Assembly: GCA_963676655.2 (NCBI GenBank) | Contig: CAXXKX010000002.1 | Coordinates: 124,001-188,000, forward strand | From: G963676655 sp963676655 | Lineage (GTDB): Bacteria; Verrucomicrobiota; Lentisphaeria; Victivallales; Victivallaceae | Direction: 5' to 3' | Length of the DNA stretch: 64,000 nt | In this document: positions 25,771 to 34,330 of the stretch, piece by piece | Layout of the letters: each line of letters opens with the position of its first letter | Position numbering within the stretch: the first letter of the stretch is position 1 | Program-made: the position numbers and the translations under genes | Notes under the pieces: model-generated | The model's input: the letters and a program-made list of their open reading frames with translations, nothing else | Told to the model about the DNA's origin: nothing | The model's database searches: none

Positions 25771-26841
25771 TTATTCCGGGACTGGCATTTCACTCATTTT
25801 AATGAGTTGATCCTGTTCGAAATCTTTTAATTTTGTCGCGTCAAATTTTGCGTCCTGTGCCGGTTTATCGGGTGTTTTCGTGGTGTGGATCGCCTTATAG
25901 ACGAACCAGGTTGTAATGATCAAGGCAATCAGCAGGACGATTAGCGTAATAATTATTTTGAAAGGAAAATTACGCTGATTAAGGCTTAATTCTTCTTCGT
26001 CTTCCTCGGATGAATATATCAACGAGGTGTTATAGACTTCTTCTCCCAGATGTAAATGGTCGCTATCTCTTAATGTCCGGTTTATTTCGTCAATCGTGTC
26101 CGCTTCCATCTTGTAAAGCTCGCCCAGGGTCCTGATATAGGCCCTGATATAGACTTTTGACGGCAGTCTGGAAAAGTCTTCCTGCTCAAGCGCATCAATA
26201 TATGACTTCTTGATCCTGGTTTTTCTGGCTACATCGTCAATAGAGATGTCCACTACTTCTCTGGCATTCCGCAGCAAAATACCAAAAGCGGCGAAATCGT
26301 CGATCTTCTCATGTTTCTTCCTGAACAATTTTTTCAAGCCGCCGCTTTTTTCACCTGATTCACCGTTGTCTTTACTCTTTTCTTCCGGTTTAACTTCAGC
26401 TTCCGAGGTGGAAGGTTGTGCTGTTTTGGCTTCCGGGTCAAGTTTTTTCTCAGTAATTTCGGTTTTTTCTTTTTGTTCAGGCTGATTATCCAGAGGCGCT
26501 TCGGATTTTTCCGCCGGTGCTTCAACCGGGTCCAAAATCTCCGGGTTGTTTGCGACCGGATTTTCAATCGTTGCAACAGTTGGCTGCACCTGGTTTATTT
26601 CCGGCTTTTCAGTTTCAGTGGATAACGGTTTGATTTGTGGTTCGGGATTTTCCTCTTCGGGTTCTGCTGGAGGATTAATGTCAACCGGGTCCAGAATCTC
26701 AGGTTTGTTTTCGGGTTCCCGCTGGAAGTTCGGAGGTTCAGGCGTTTCACCGGGTATTTCTCTTTGAGAAGGATGCTTTACAAAGAGGTCATTGCTGAAC
26801 AGATCAAGTTCGTTATTTTGATTTTTTTGTTCGTTTGTCAT
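25771..26841 (-). CDS. RodZ-like helix-turn-helix membrane protein
   Basis: 356 aa. The N-terminal half (about 1-180) is acidic, Pro/Glu/Lys-rich and repetitive: PEILDPVDINPPAE and PEILDPVEAPAEKSE are two copies of one motif. A RodZ-type HTH follows at about 187-245 (ARKTRIKKSYIDALEQEDFSRLPSKVYIRAYIRTLGE), then a single transmembrane helix (about 290-315) and a short outer tail. RodZ links the MreB cytoskeleton to the membrane and controls cell shape. Here the HTH is preceded by a long disordered region, unlike Escherichia RodZ. Only 4 bp separate it from ftsK, so the two are one operon. Confidence 0.82.
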   Translation of the reverse strand: MTNEQKNQNNELDLFSNDLFVKHPSQREIPGETPEPPNFQREPENKPEILDPVDINPPAEPEEENPEPQIKPLSTETEKPEINQVQPTVATIENPVANNPEILDPVEAPAEKSEAPLDNQPEQKEKTEITEKKLDPEAKTAQPSTSEAEVKPEEKSKDNGESGEKSGGLKKLFRKKHEKIDDFAAFGILLRNAREVVDISIDDVARKTRIKKSYIDALEQEDFSRLPSKVYIRAYIRTLGELYKMEADTIDEINRTLRDSDHLHLGEEVYNTSLIYSSEEDEEELSLNQRNFPFKIIITLIVLLIALIITTWFVYKAIHTTKTPDKPAQDAKFDATKLKDFEQDQLIKMSEMPVPE

Positions 26842-26845
26842 GTAA

Positions 26846-29332
26846 TTAAATTCCGTCTATTTCATCAAATACCAGAATGTCACGTTTACTGCCGCCCGGT
26901 GGCGGCGGTCCGATAATGCCGCGTTCTTCAAGTTGATCGACCAGACTGGCCGCCTTATTGTAGCCGATTCCAAGTCGGCGCTGGAGATAACTGGTACTGA
27001 CTTTGCGGTCAAGCAGGGTGATTTCCAAAGCCTGACGCAGCAGATCGTTGTCATCAGGCAGCAAATATTTCTTGACGATCGGAGCGATATCCGGCGCGTC
27101 GTATATGGATGATTCATCATAGTCGTCGTCATATTCGTAAATGTCTTCAGGTCGTTCTTCCGGCTCTTCAGACACTACGTCTTCAAACATCTGCGGAGCT
27201 TGCGGCGAGATGAAATCGACAACTTTTTCAATTTCATCATCGGAAGAGTAAGCGCCCTGAATGCGCTCTAGTACCGCGCTGCCCGGCGGAATAAACAGCA
27301 TATCGCCGTAACCCAGAAGGGATTCAGCGCCGCCCTGGTCAAGGATTACGCGGCTGTCGATATTCGAGGTAACCCGGAACGCGATACGCGTCGGCAGGTT
27401 GGCTTTGATTACCCCGGTGATAATGTTCCGGTCAGGGCGCTGGGTGGCGATAACGATATGAATTCCGGCGGCACGGCCTTTCTGGGCAATGCGGGCGATC
27501 GAGGTTTCGACATCCTTTTTGGCTTCGGTCATCATCAGGTCGGCCAATTCGTCAATAATAATGACCAGCAACGGAAGTTTAGGCGGGATTACTTTGCCGT
27601 CATCGTCCAGCACCGGTTCTTTATCCGGCGGACGCGAGTTGAAGGTCGACAAGTTGCGAGAACGTACTTTAGCCAGCATCCGGTAGCGGGTTTCCATTTC
27701 ATTAACCGCCCAGCGGAGCGCCAGTGGCACTTTCTGGGAATCGTTTATTACCGGGGTGATCAAGTGGGGCAGGGAGGTGTATACCGCCAGTTCCACTACC
27801 TTGGGGTCAACCATAATAACCTTGAGTTCATCAGGACGGAATTTGAACAACATACTCATGATCAGGGTATTCATGCAAACACTTTTCCCGCTACCGGTTG
27901 AACCGGCAATCAGCAGGTGCGGCGCTTTGGCCAGGTCCAGAATAATCTCTTTGCCGGAAACATCTTTGCCAAGAACAATTGGAAGCTCCGCCTTGGATTT
28001 TTTCCAGTTTTCGCTTTCCATCATGCCGCGCAGGAAGACTGAGCCGGCAATTGAGTTCGGAGCTTCGACCCCGACCGCGTTCCGGCCCGGAATCGGGGCC
28101 AGGATTCGCACACTTTTCGCTTCGAGTTCCATTGCTATATTGTTGGAGATACTGGTAACTTTTTCAACTTTGATACCCGGAGCCAGGGAGATGTCGTAAC
28201 GGGTGACGCGCGGCCCGGAGACGTAACCGGTTACTTTGCCGTCGATTCCGAAACTGTCGAGGGTGGCTTGCAGTATTTCGCAACTGCGTTCCACCGCTTC
28301 GAGTGATTCGCCGCCGCCGTCCGGTCCCTGGGCCAGCATGGAAATCGGCGGCAGGACATATTCAGACATTGAGGGCGCGTGGGTTTTCTGTGCTTCCCTG
28401 ACCGCTTCCTTGTTTGGGATATGGTCGAGCGATTTTGGCCTGACCGGTTGTTTTGGTTTGGGAATATCAAATGGAAGTTCCTCAACATCTTCTTCCTTCG
28501 GTTCCGGAGGTCGAACCGGTTCTTCTTCCGGCGGTGGCGGAGCCTGTTTACGGTTGTTGCGGAGAATATCAGCGGCTTCGGCCGCTTTACTGTTGATAAC
28601 CCCAAGTTTTTCGCGTACTGACGGCGCTTCCGTCGGAATTTCCTTGACTCCTCTGCCGTAAGAAGTTTCTTTTGTTTTTTCATTGTGTTCGCCGCGGCGT
28701 TTCATAATATATTTGATTACGCTGAGCCAGTCGCATAAAAACAGGCAGGTCAGACCGCCGAGAGTCATGGCCGATGCCAGCAGAACCGCGCCCACCATGC
28801 CCATATATTTACGCAAAAATCCCGGATGAACATCCTTGAATTCAGGCGAAACCAGGATTTGGCCGATTGCGCCGCCTGAGAGATTGGCGTTAGCCGCTTC
28901 TGCTCGGCCTAAGCCTAATTGTTCAACCGAGTCACTGTAACCTTGAGGGTATGCCGCCAGCAGCAGGGACAGGCCGAGCAGGATTGCCGGCAGATAGAGC
29001 CAATGTCCCTTGTGACGTTTTCCGAGCGGGATCAGCGGACGGATGGCGCAGAGCAGTAAAATAATCACAAATGGATATGAGGCCAGACCGAAGAGCAGCA
29101 TCATGGTGCAAGAAACGTAAGCACCGGTTTGACCTATCAGATTTTGGACCGGTTCATCGGTTCCGCCTTGAATGACATTGAAATCATGGGCGGAGTGTGA
29201 AAATATGGCCAGAACCAGCAGGATTGCTCCCAGCAAAAACAGAAAATGCCTGGGGCGTATTTCGTTAGGATTTTTCTCTACAATTTTTTCAGTTTGCGCC
29301 ATATTTGAACTTGTCGGTGAATTTTTAATCAT
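26846..29332 (-). CDS. ftsK: FtsK/SpoIIIE DNA translocase
   Basis: 828 aa. It has four transmembrane helices in the first 205 residues, a Pro/Glu-rich linker (about 210-330), then the FtsK motor with the beta domain and Walker A AGSTGSGKS (about 472-480) and Walker B LLVIIIDELADL (about 590). The C-terminal winged-helix gamma domain (STSYLQRRLGIGYNKAASLVDQLEERGIIGP) reads KOPS-like sequences. FtsK pumps DNA at the division septum and assists chromosome dimer resolution. The linker is short compared with E. coli FtsK. A second Met at 29302 is an alternative start; neither has a strong ribosome binding site. It is co-transcribed with the RodZ-like gene. Confidence 0.96.
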   Translation of the reverse strand: MIKNSPTSSNMAQTEKIVEKNPNEIRPRHFLFLLGAILLVLAIFSHSAHDFNVIQGGTDEPVQNLIGQTGAYVSCTMMLLFGLASYPFVIILLLCAIRPLIPLGKRHKGHWLYLPAILLGLSLLLAAYPQGYSDSVEQLGLGRAEAANANLSGGAIGQILVSPEFKDVHPGFLRKYMGMVGAVLLASAMTLGGLTCLFLCDWLSVIKYIMKRRGEHNEKTKETSYGRGVKEIPTEAPSVREKLGVINSKAAEAADILRNNRKQAPPPPEEEPVRPPEPKEEDVEELPFDIPKPKQPVRPKSLDHIPNKEAVREAQKTHAPSMSEYVLPPISMLAQGPDGGGESLEAVERSCEILQATLDSFGIDGKVTGYVSGPRVTRYDISLAPGIKVEKVTSISNNIAMELEAKSVRILAPIPGRNAVGVEAPNSIAGSVFLRGMMESENWKKSKAELPIVLGKDVSGKEIILDLAKAPHLLIAGSTGSGKSVCMNTLIMSMLFKFRPDELKVIMVDPKVVELAVYTSLPHLITPVINDSQKVPLALRWAVNEMETRYRMLAKVRSRNLSTFNSRPPDKEPVLDDDGKVIPPKLPLLVIIIDELADLMMTEAKKDVETSIARIAQKGRAAGIHIVIATQRPDRNIITGVIKANLPTRIAFRVTSNIDSRVILDQGGAESLLGYGDMLFIPPGSAVLERIQGAYSSDDEIEKVVDFISPQAPQMFEDVVSEEPEERPEDIYEYDDDYDESSIYDAPDIAPIVKKYLLPDDNDLLRQALEITLLDRKVSTSYLQRRLGIGYNKAASLVDQLEERGIIGPPPPGGSKRDILVFDEIDGI

Positions 29333-29349
29333 TTCTAAACAAACGTTTA

Positions 29350-29399
29350 TCCCGGATGCCGGGACACTATTAATATGACGTAAGATTAGATTAATTCAA
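29350..29399 (-). promoter_or_regulatory. Possible ftsK promoter and leader hairpin
   Basis: On the minus strand TTGAAT (29394-29399), an 18-bp spacer and TATTAA (29370-29375) form a moderate promoter. The perfect hairpin TCCCGG-ATG-CCGGGA (29350-29364) follows inside the short leader. Confidence 0.4.
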
Positions 29400-29510
29400 C
29401 CTGATGTTGCCGCCTATTTCAGTTTTTTTTGAAATTAGGTACTTGCGGATGAGATGCCGATAATTGTCATTTCATTATTCTTTATGTTGTTCTGAAAAGT
29501 TGATAATACC

Positions 29511-29539
29511 TTGACAATGATGGATTCAAACCTTATAAT
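29511..29539 (+). promoter_or_regulatory. Consensus sigma70 promoter
   Basis: TTGACA, 17-bp spacer, TATAAT, exact in both boxes, 72 bp upstream of the start at 29612. High expression of the cupin-like gene is expected. Confidence 0.8.
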
Positions 29540-29611
29540 AATTAATAGAAGAAGATTCTTCGAAACGGATGGTTGATCCGTGTGTATTCATCTTAAAAAC
29601 GGAGGTGCGAA

Positions 29612-30151
29612 ATGGATAAACATCGTGTAGTCGATCAAGTTGAGGGCCTCTACAAAATAATCGAATTTATCGAATTCAGAAAAACCCGTGACGTCTCATT
29701 TTCTATGGTTCCGATGGACGCGGTTGCGCATGTTGACGCGATTGACCGGGTTTTTCACGGTCCCGGCGCTTATTCTCCGGGGATTATCGAGGGGTATGAG
29801 CGTCCCTGGTACATGCATCCGGGGCAGGGGGATAATCTGCTGGTAATGCAGGGAATCCGTTTTGTTGAACTCTATACCCCGGTTCATGGAGTAGTGGAAT
29901 GCTTCGATGTTTACCCGGACCGGATCGTCAAGGAGGGGCAAGTAGTCAGTACAGGTCCGTCTCTGATGTGCTGGCCCCCCGGAGTTTTCCACCGGATCAT
30001 CAGTTGTCCTGAACTTGGTTCGTTGTCCTTGAATTTTGCCTGTCACAACCGTAATTTCGATTGGAAAACAAATTTTAATATCTATGATTTGAATACTGCG
30101 ACCGGAGAGTATAAGGTAATTCGCGAAGGGTGGCGGGATCAAACAATGTAA
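29612..30151 (+). CDS. Cupin-like hypothetical protein
   Basis: 179 aa with GGAGG at 29601-29605 before the ATG. It has no signal peptide. The middle part resembles a cupin barrel: YMHPGQGDNLLVMQGIRF, an H-x-G-like first half, and SLMCWPPGVFHRIIS, a P-x-x-x-x-H-like second half. Cupins bind metals or small ligands and range from sugar epimerases to dioxygenases; nothing here identifies a reaction. It is driven by a consensus promoter. The next gene begins 9 bp downstream, with its ribosome binding site overlapping this stop. Confidence 0.72.
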   Translation: MDKHRVVDQVEGLYKIIEFIEFRKTRDVSFSMVPMDAVAHVDAIDRVFHGPGAYSPGIIEGYERPWYMHPGQGDNLLVMQGIRFVELYTPVHGVVECFDVYPDRIVKEGQVVSTGPSLMCWPPGVFHRIISCPELGSLSLNFACHNRNFDWKTNFNIYDLNTATGEYKVIREGWRDQTM

Positions 30152-30160
30152 GGAGAGTGC

Positions 30161-31279
30161 GTGAATCAGGAGTCGCTGGAAAAAGAACCTGTGGAGAATC
30201 AGGTTAATGACGGAAAAACAGTCGTAGAGGATAGAGACAATATAACTCGTAGATCATTATATCATCGGGTTGGTATAATAATATTAAAAAGCCTGCTGGG
30301 AATTGCGCTGGCGATATTTTCCTTATGGTGTTTTGGCGTTATTCTCTACCTTTTTCCATGGCTGCCGACCTTTTTCGCATGGTTGTTCGCCATTCTTATT
30401 TTAGCTTGCACGGCCGGGTTCTTTTTTGCTAAATTCCGGTTGCCGTCTCTGATAACCGCCGGAGCTTTATATGTTTTGGTGTTGATATTATGGTTTTCAA
30501 TTCAACCTTCCAACGACATGGAGTGGCAGACTCCATGGGCGAGGATGCCGACGGCGCAATTCAACGGCGACAAAGTCACGGTCAACAATATCCGGGATTT
30601 TATTTACCGTTCGGAAAATGACTACGAGCCGCACTATATTACTGAAACCTTCGATCTCGATAAAATCAGTGATTTGCGTTTTATTACATCTTTCTGGGAT
30701 GGAAATAAATTGATTTGCCATACGATGCTCGATTTTGGATTCAAGGATGGCAAGCGGGTTGTCCTGTCGGTAGAAACCCGACTGCCCAAAGGCAAGGAAC
30801 AAACCAGTCTTGGCGGCTTGTTCAAACAGTATGAGGTACTGGCAATCTTCGGAACCGAACGTGATTTGCTGATGCTGCGGACAAATTTCCGTAAGGAGGA
30901 TGTCTATGTTTATGATACGACCTCGGATTCTAAAGATGTGCGTGAACTTTTTATTCTGCTTCTCAATGGCATTAATCGTTTGAAAAAGAAGCCAAGGTTT
31001 TATAATACCCTGACGACCAACTGTACCACATCGCTGGTGCCGTTTATCCAAACCGTCCGGCATAAAAGAGGATGGAGTTTTAAACTTATCCTCAACGGCC
31101 TGCTGCCGGAAATGGCTTTCAAAAAAGGATGGTTCAAACTGCAACCTGGAGAAAGTTTTACCGAATGTAAACGCCGGGCATATATAACCCCGACCATGCA
31201 GAATTGCAAGGATCGCAAGCTTTATTCAAAAGAACTTACCGAAAAATTATCCGGAAATAATGGCGCTTCTGATAAGTGA
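30161..31279 (+). CDS. Membrane protein with DUF4105 (Lnb N-terminal-like) domain
   Basis: 372 aa from a GTG at 30161 with AGGAG 5 nt upstream. After a charged N-terminus there are about three transmembrane helices (residues about 40-120). The outer domain (about 130-320) matches the DUF4105 pattern: NIRDFIYRSENDYEPHY, then FGFKDGKRVVLSVETR, and YNTLTTNCTTSL with the conserved N-C-T. Proteins with this domain are inner-membrane or periplasmic and have a presumed peptidase-like fold; function is unknown. Its position behind the cupin-like gene suggests one operon. Confidence 0.8.
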   Translation: MNQESLEKEPVENQVNDGKTVVEDRDNITRRSLYHRVGIIILKSLLGIALAIFSLWCFGVILYLFPWLPTFFAWLFAILILACTAGFFFAKFRLPSLITAGALYVLVLILWFSIQPSNDMEWQTPWARMPTAQFNGDKVTVNNIRDFIYRSENDYEPHYITETFDLDKISDLRFITSFWDGNKLICHTMLDFGFKDGKRVVLSVETRLPKGKEQTSLGGLFKQYEVLAIFGTERDLLMLRTNFRKEDVYVYDTTSDSKDVRELFILLLNGINRLKKKPRFYNTLTTNCTTSLVPFIQTVRHKRGWSFKLILNGLLPEMAFKKGWFKLQPGESFTECKRRAYITPTMQNCKDRKLYSKELTEKLSGNNGASDK

Positions 31280-31512
31280 AATAGAGTTCATGTATTGCTC
31301 CGTTCTTGAGTGAAGTTTTTGATTTTCCAACATCCAACAAGGAATAATCAATTATCAAGTTGCATGCAAAATATAGCAATATGTGATTTTATATTTAAAC
31401 GTAAGTTTTTTATGTTAAGGTTTTTCTGGATTTTAAATAATCACACTGTCTGATTGTAGATAAAAAGAATTGCAAGATTCTAAGGAGTTTGCCGAAAAGT
31501 TAAACCGGGAGC

Positions 31513-32031
31513 TTAAACCGATAAATCATAAGCCATGATGTGGTCGTCCATGACGAAGCCGTTGCCAATATCATCGACGGTTTCGCGTTTTTTATGGAAG
31601 CCGAATTTAATGTAAGCGTTGATGGCCTGGGTATTCTGCTTGTTGACGTTTAAGATCAATTCCTTGAAATTGCCTTTCTTGGCTTCATTCACCACATTAC
31701 GCAGTAATTTCGCTCCCAGTCCCCGATGCTGATATTCCGGTAAAATATATAATTTGTGCAGTTTCACCGTTGAATTTTCATACGGGCCGTAAGAGGCAAA
31801 GCCGACCGGTACGCCCTCAACCGAAAGCAGATCGTAAACGATATTTTGTTCCGTAACTTCCCGGGTCATGGTTTCAAGCGAATACATCCATTGCAGCATG
31901 TATTCTATCTGTTCCGGCGTGATGACGTCACGATAAGCGGACGGCCAGACTTGACGGGCGATTTGTTCCGCCAGCGGCAGTTCGTCGACCGTTAACTTGC
32001 GGATGTCGATTTCAGCAGGAGGATTCATCAT
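31513..32031 (-). CDS. GNAT family N-acetyltransferase
   Basis: 172 aa from the ATG at 32031, which has GGAG 6 nt upstream; a TTG at 32043 is less likely. It is a typical single-domain GNAT: IRKLTVDELPLAEQI, then VGFASYGPYENSTVKLHKLYILPEYQHRGLGAKLL with the Q/R-x-x-G-x-G/A acetyl-CoA loop, and ALNxNKQNTQAINAYIKFGFHK-like ending. Substrate unknown. It overlaps the 3' end of rnc by 20 nt and closes a five-gene operon. The 233 bp that follow contain no gene or clear terminator. Confidence 0.9.
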   Translation of the reverse strand: MMNPPAEIDIRKLTVDELPLAEQIARQVWPSAYRDVITPEQIEYMLQWMYSLETMTREVTEQNIVYDLLSVEGVPVGFASYGPYENSTVKLHKLYILPEYQHRGLGAKLLRNVVNEAKKGNFKELILNVNKQNTQAINAYIKFGFHKKRETVDDIGNGFVMDDHIMAYDLSV

Positions 32032-32752
32032 TTTCCGCTCCAAATATTTTGGCTAGCTCAGGGTCGGTTTTGCTGAGTTTGGTCAATGCCTGCTTAGCGG
32101 CGTCAAACTCGGCTGCTTTCCGGTTCACGCCGGTCCCTATGGTTGTAACTCCGCAGTTGGTGATCACTTTGACATGATAGATAGGGTCGTGCGGTGGACC
32201 ATCGATATTCATGGTGATGTAATCCGGTGGACGACCTTTGGTTCTTTGTACGTATTCCTGCAGCATTCCTTTCGGGTTTACCTGTTTGGTCAGATGGAAT
32301 GGATTCGGAAAAGTCTTTTGGATCAATGGCAGCAGAAACCCGGAGGCCGCTTCCAGCCCTCCGTCAAGGTATAACGCACCAAGGACAGCTTCAAACGCGT
32401 CGGCCATTGTTGAAGGGCGGGTCGCGCCGTCGCTTTCTATTTCGCCGCGGCCAAGTAAAATAAATTCGGAAATGCCGATATTTTTTGCCAGCCGGGTCAG
32501 GGCGCCTTTCTGGACCATCGCGGCGCGCATCTTGGTCAGACAGCCTTCGGTTTCCTCCGGATAACGCTTGAACAGATGGTCGGTCAGGACGATTTCAAGT
32601 ACGGCGTCGCCGAGGAATTCGAGTCGCTGATTATCATAATCAAGGTTGCTTTCTGCGGCATACGAACGATGTGTGAGCGCCCTTCGCAGGAGAGAAATAT
32701 CGTTGAATTCGTAATTAATGCGATATTTAAATTTTTGAATGTCCTCAGCCAT
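32012..32752 (-). CDS. rnc: Ribonuclease III
   Basis: 246 aa from the ATG at 32752, which overlaps the lipoate ligase stop by 8 nt; an upstream start at 32794 would extend further into that gene and is not needed. The catalytic domain has NQRLEFLGDAVLEIVLTDHLF, the RNase III signature with the Mg-binding Glu and Asp, and the second acidic pair in DAFEAVLGALYLDGG. A C-terminal double-stranded RNA-binding domain (GMLQEYVQ to AAKQALTKL) follows. It processes rRNA precursors and cuts structured RNA in the cytoplasm. Hairpin transcripts of this genome could be substrates, which is speculative. Confidence 0.96.
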   Translation of the reverse strand: MAEDIQKFKYRINYEFNDISLLRRALTHRSYAAESNLDYDNQRLEFLGDAVLEIVLTDHLFKRYPEETEGCLTKMRAAMVQKGALTRLAKNIGISEFILLGRGEIESDGATRPSTMADAFEAVLGALYLDGGLEAASGFLLPLIQKTFPNPFHLTKQVNPKGMLQEYVQRTKGRPPDYITMNIDGPPHDPIYHVKVITNCGVTTIGTGVNRKAAEFDAAKQALTKLSKTDPELAKIFGAENDESSC

Positions 32753-33452
32753 GACAACGATCCCGGTTCCAATCCTCTTTACTGTATTTATCATCCGCCA
32801 GTTCCGCGGCCCGCTGCATTAACGCGGCATTGGGCGTGAACGGTTTGAACTCAATATCAAATTCTTTCTCAAAAGCGTGGATCAGGGCGGTTGTCAGGCC
32901 TGGTTTTGAACATGGCAGATCGTCCATCAGGATACTGCCCTGGTGCAGCATGCCGGAGCGTCCGCGTCTTTGAGCTGCACCCGCGTGTTTTCCGGTGGAG
33001 GAAATAATATCGAATTTGGCCGGAGAGACGAAACATTTCATTACTTTACGGTCGACCTCTTCGATTTCCGTACTTTGCAGTTCCGCCTGAATGCCCATGA
33101 ATTCAAATGCCATCAGCAAGGCTTCATGAAACACCCGGTAGCTTTCGACCCGGTTCAACTTGCAAATAGCGTGATCGGGCGGAATAACCGCGGTATAAGT
33201 GAGGTCGTTGGTATGAAATACCACGCCGCCGCCGGTTGGCCGTCGGACAATGGTATAACCGGCAGGTGGGGCCGCGGTGTAATCCTGGGAATAGCCGATT
33301 GAAACGGCGGGACGATCCCATTCGTATATTCTGATCAAAGGTTGTTCTATGTCCACTGCGGCTTCGAGCAAAGCTTCATCAATTGCCATGTTTTCGGCCG
33401 GAGTATGTTCTTCATCCCGCCACAGCAGCCATTGAGTCTTTTCAGAGGACAT
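32745..33452 (-). CDS. Lipoate-protein ligase A / octanoyltransferase family protein
   Basis: 235 aa. It has the fold motifs of the biotin/lipoate A/B ligase family: PAENMAIDEALLEAA, RRPTGGGVVFHTNDLTY and GKHAGAAQRRGRSGMLHQGSIL. The conserved lysine of lipoyl ligases appears as K in GKHAGAAQ. A Cys in MKCFVSPAKFDI lies where LipM octanoyltransferases carry the nucleophile, so it could attach octanoyl rather than free lipoate. The protein would act on GcvH or E2 subunits in the cytoplasm. It overlaps the kinase-like gene upstream by 11 nt and rnc downstream by 8 nt. Confidence 0.88.
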   Translation of the reverse strand: MSSEKTQWLLWRDEEHTPAENMAIDEALLEAAVDIEQPLIRIYEWDRPAVSIGYSQDYTAAPPAGYTIVRRPTGGGVVFHTNDLTYTAVIPPDHAICKLNRVESYRVFHEALLMAFEFMGIQAELQSTEIEEVDRKVMKCFVSPAKFDIISSTGKHAGAAQRRGRSGMLHQGSILMDDLPCSKPGLTTALIHAFEKEFDIEFKPFTPNAALMQRAAELADDKYSKEDWNRDRCHG

Positions 33453-34311
33453 ACTTACTGTTCTTTCTGCTGAGGAAGCGGTTAACTTCAGTGTTTACCG
33501 CCGTTTGAGTCAAGCGAATGCTTGAGGCCCGGAAATACTGTCGAACGAAGAAAAAGCTTAATTCCGATGGTTTGATTTCCATATCGAAACTTTCAGCGGT
33601 CAGTATCCACGATGATATATGCCGGGCCAATGCTTTGACGAGTTCTTTTTCCGATTGGTAAGTCGGCATAAACCAGATTGCGTCAAAATCCCAGAGCCCG
33701 AATTTCAATTGGCCGTTTTCAAGTTTCCGGCAGTAAATATTGGAGACTTTGAGATCGGTGTGACGCAGCCCGTTTTTCTGCATTCTAACCAAAGTGTCGA
33801 AGAATTGTCGACAGTATTCGTCGAACAACTTCTGATCATTTAAAAGGCGCTTGATCCATTCTTCCGGCTGAAGGGTATTTTCAATATATTCAAGAAAGAT
33901 ATATGATTTCAGCAGGAACGGTCCGATTCGTTTGATTGCGGAGCCGTAAACTTTTGGGACGGGCAGACCGCAAATTTCCATTCTGCGGCCGATGCGGCGG
34001 CTGCGGTCGACCCGGGAGCGCCGGAAAATATTTTTCAACAGATAAATCAGACCGCGGCTGTTGTAACGTTTTATAAATACACCTGAACCGTCCGGCAACC
34101 TGAATACTCCGGCTTTACGGGATGGCCGGTCCTTGATGATCTCTGCCTGCGCCAAAGCTTTCTCCGGTTCGGCAACACATTCGATCATGCCTTCCGGGGC
34201 GTCGCCCCGGACCCGGCATTTAGTAAAAATCCCCCGTCTGAACTTGACAACATCCCGGCTGGTATGCAGCCGGGGGCAATTTTCATGCGCAGTGATCGGA
34301 GGATTATTCAT
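33442..34311 (-). CDS. WaaP/Kdo-kinase-like lipopolysaccharide core kinase family protein
   Basis: 289 aa, cytoplasmic. It carries a minimal protein-kinase-like fold: a nucleotide-binding lysine in GSGVFIKRYN, catalytic loop LRHTDLKVSNIY (H-x-D-x-K-x-x-N) and the metal-binding WDFDAIW in place of DFG. These features fit the WaaP/RfaP and Kdo kinase group, which phosphorylates sugars of the LPS core at the inner membrane face. Whether the substrate is LPS heptose, Kdo or another sugar cannot be told. It lies between leuB (19 bp) and the lipoate ligase gene (11-nt overlap), without other LPS genes. Confidence 0.78.
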   Translation of the reverse strand: MNNPPITAHENCPRLHTSRDVVKFRRGIFTKCRVRGDAPEGMIECVAEPEKALAQAEIIKDRPSRKAGVFRLPDGSGVFIKRYNSRGLIYLLKNIFRRSRVDRSRRIGRRMEICGLPVPKVYGSAIKRIGPFLLKSYIFLEYIENTLQPEEWIKRLLNDQKLFDEYCRQFFDTLVRMQKNGLRHTDLKVSNIYCRKLENGQLKFGLWDFDAIWFMPTYQSEKELVKALARHISSWILTAESFDMEIKPSELSFFFVRQYFRASSIRLTQTAVNTEVNRFLSRKNSKYVL

Positions 34312-34330
34312 TGAACGATTTTATACTGAT

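Noticed and set aside
30497..31144. 215-codon minus-strand frame
   Set aside because: It is antisense to the DUF4105-like gene and has no recognisable domain.
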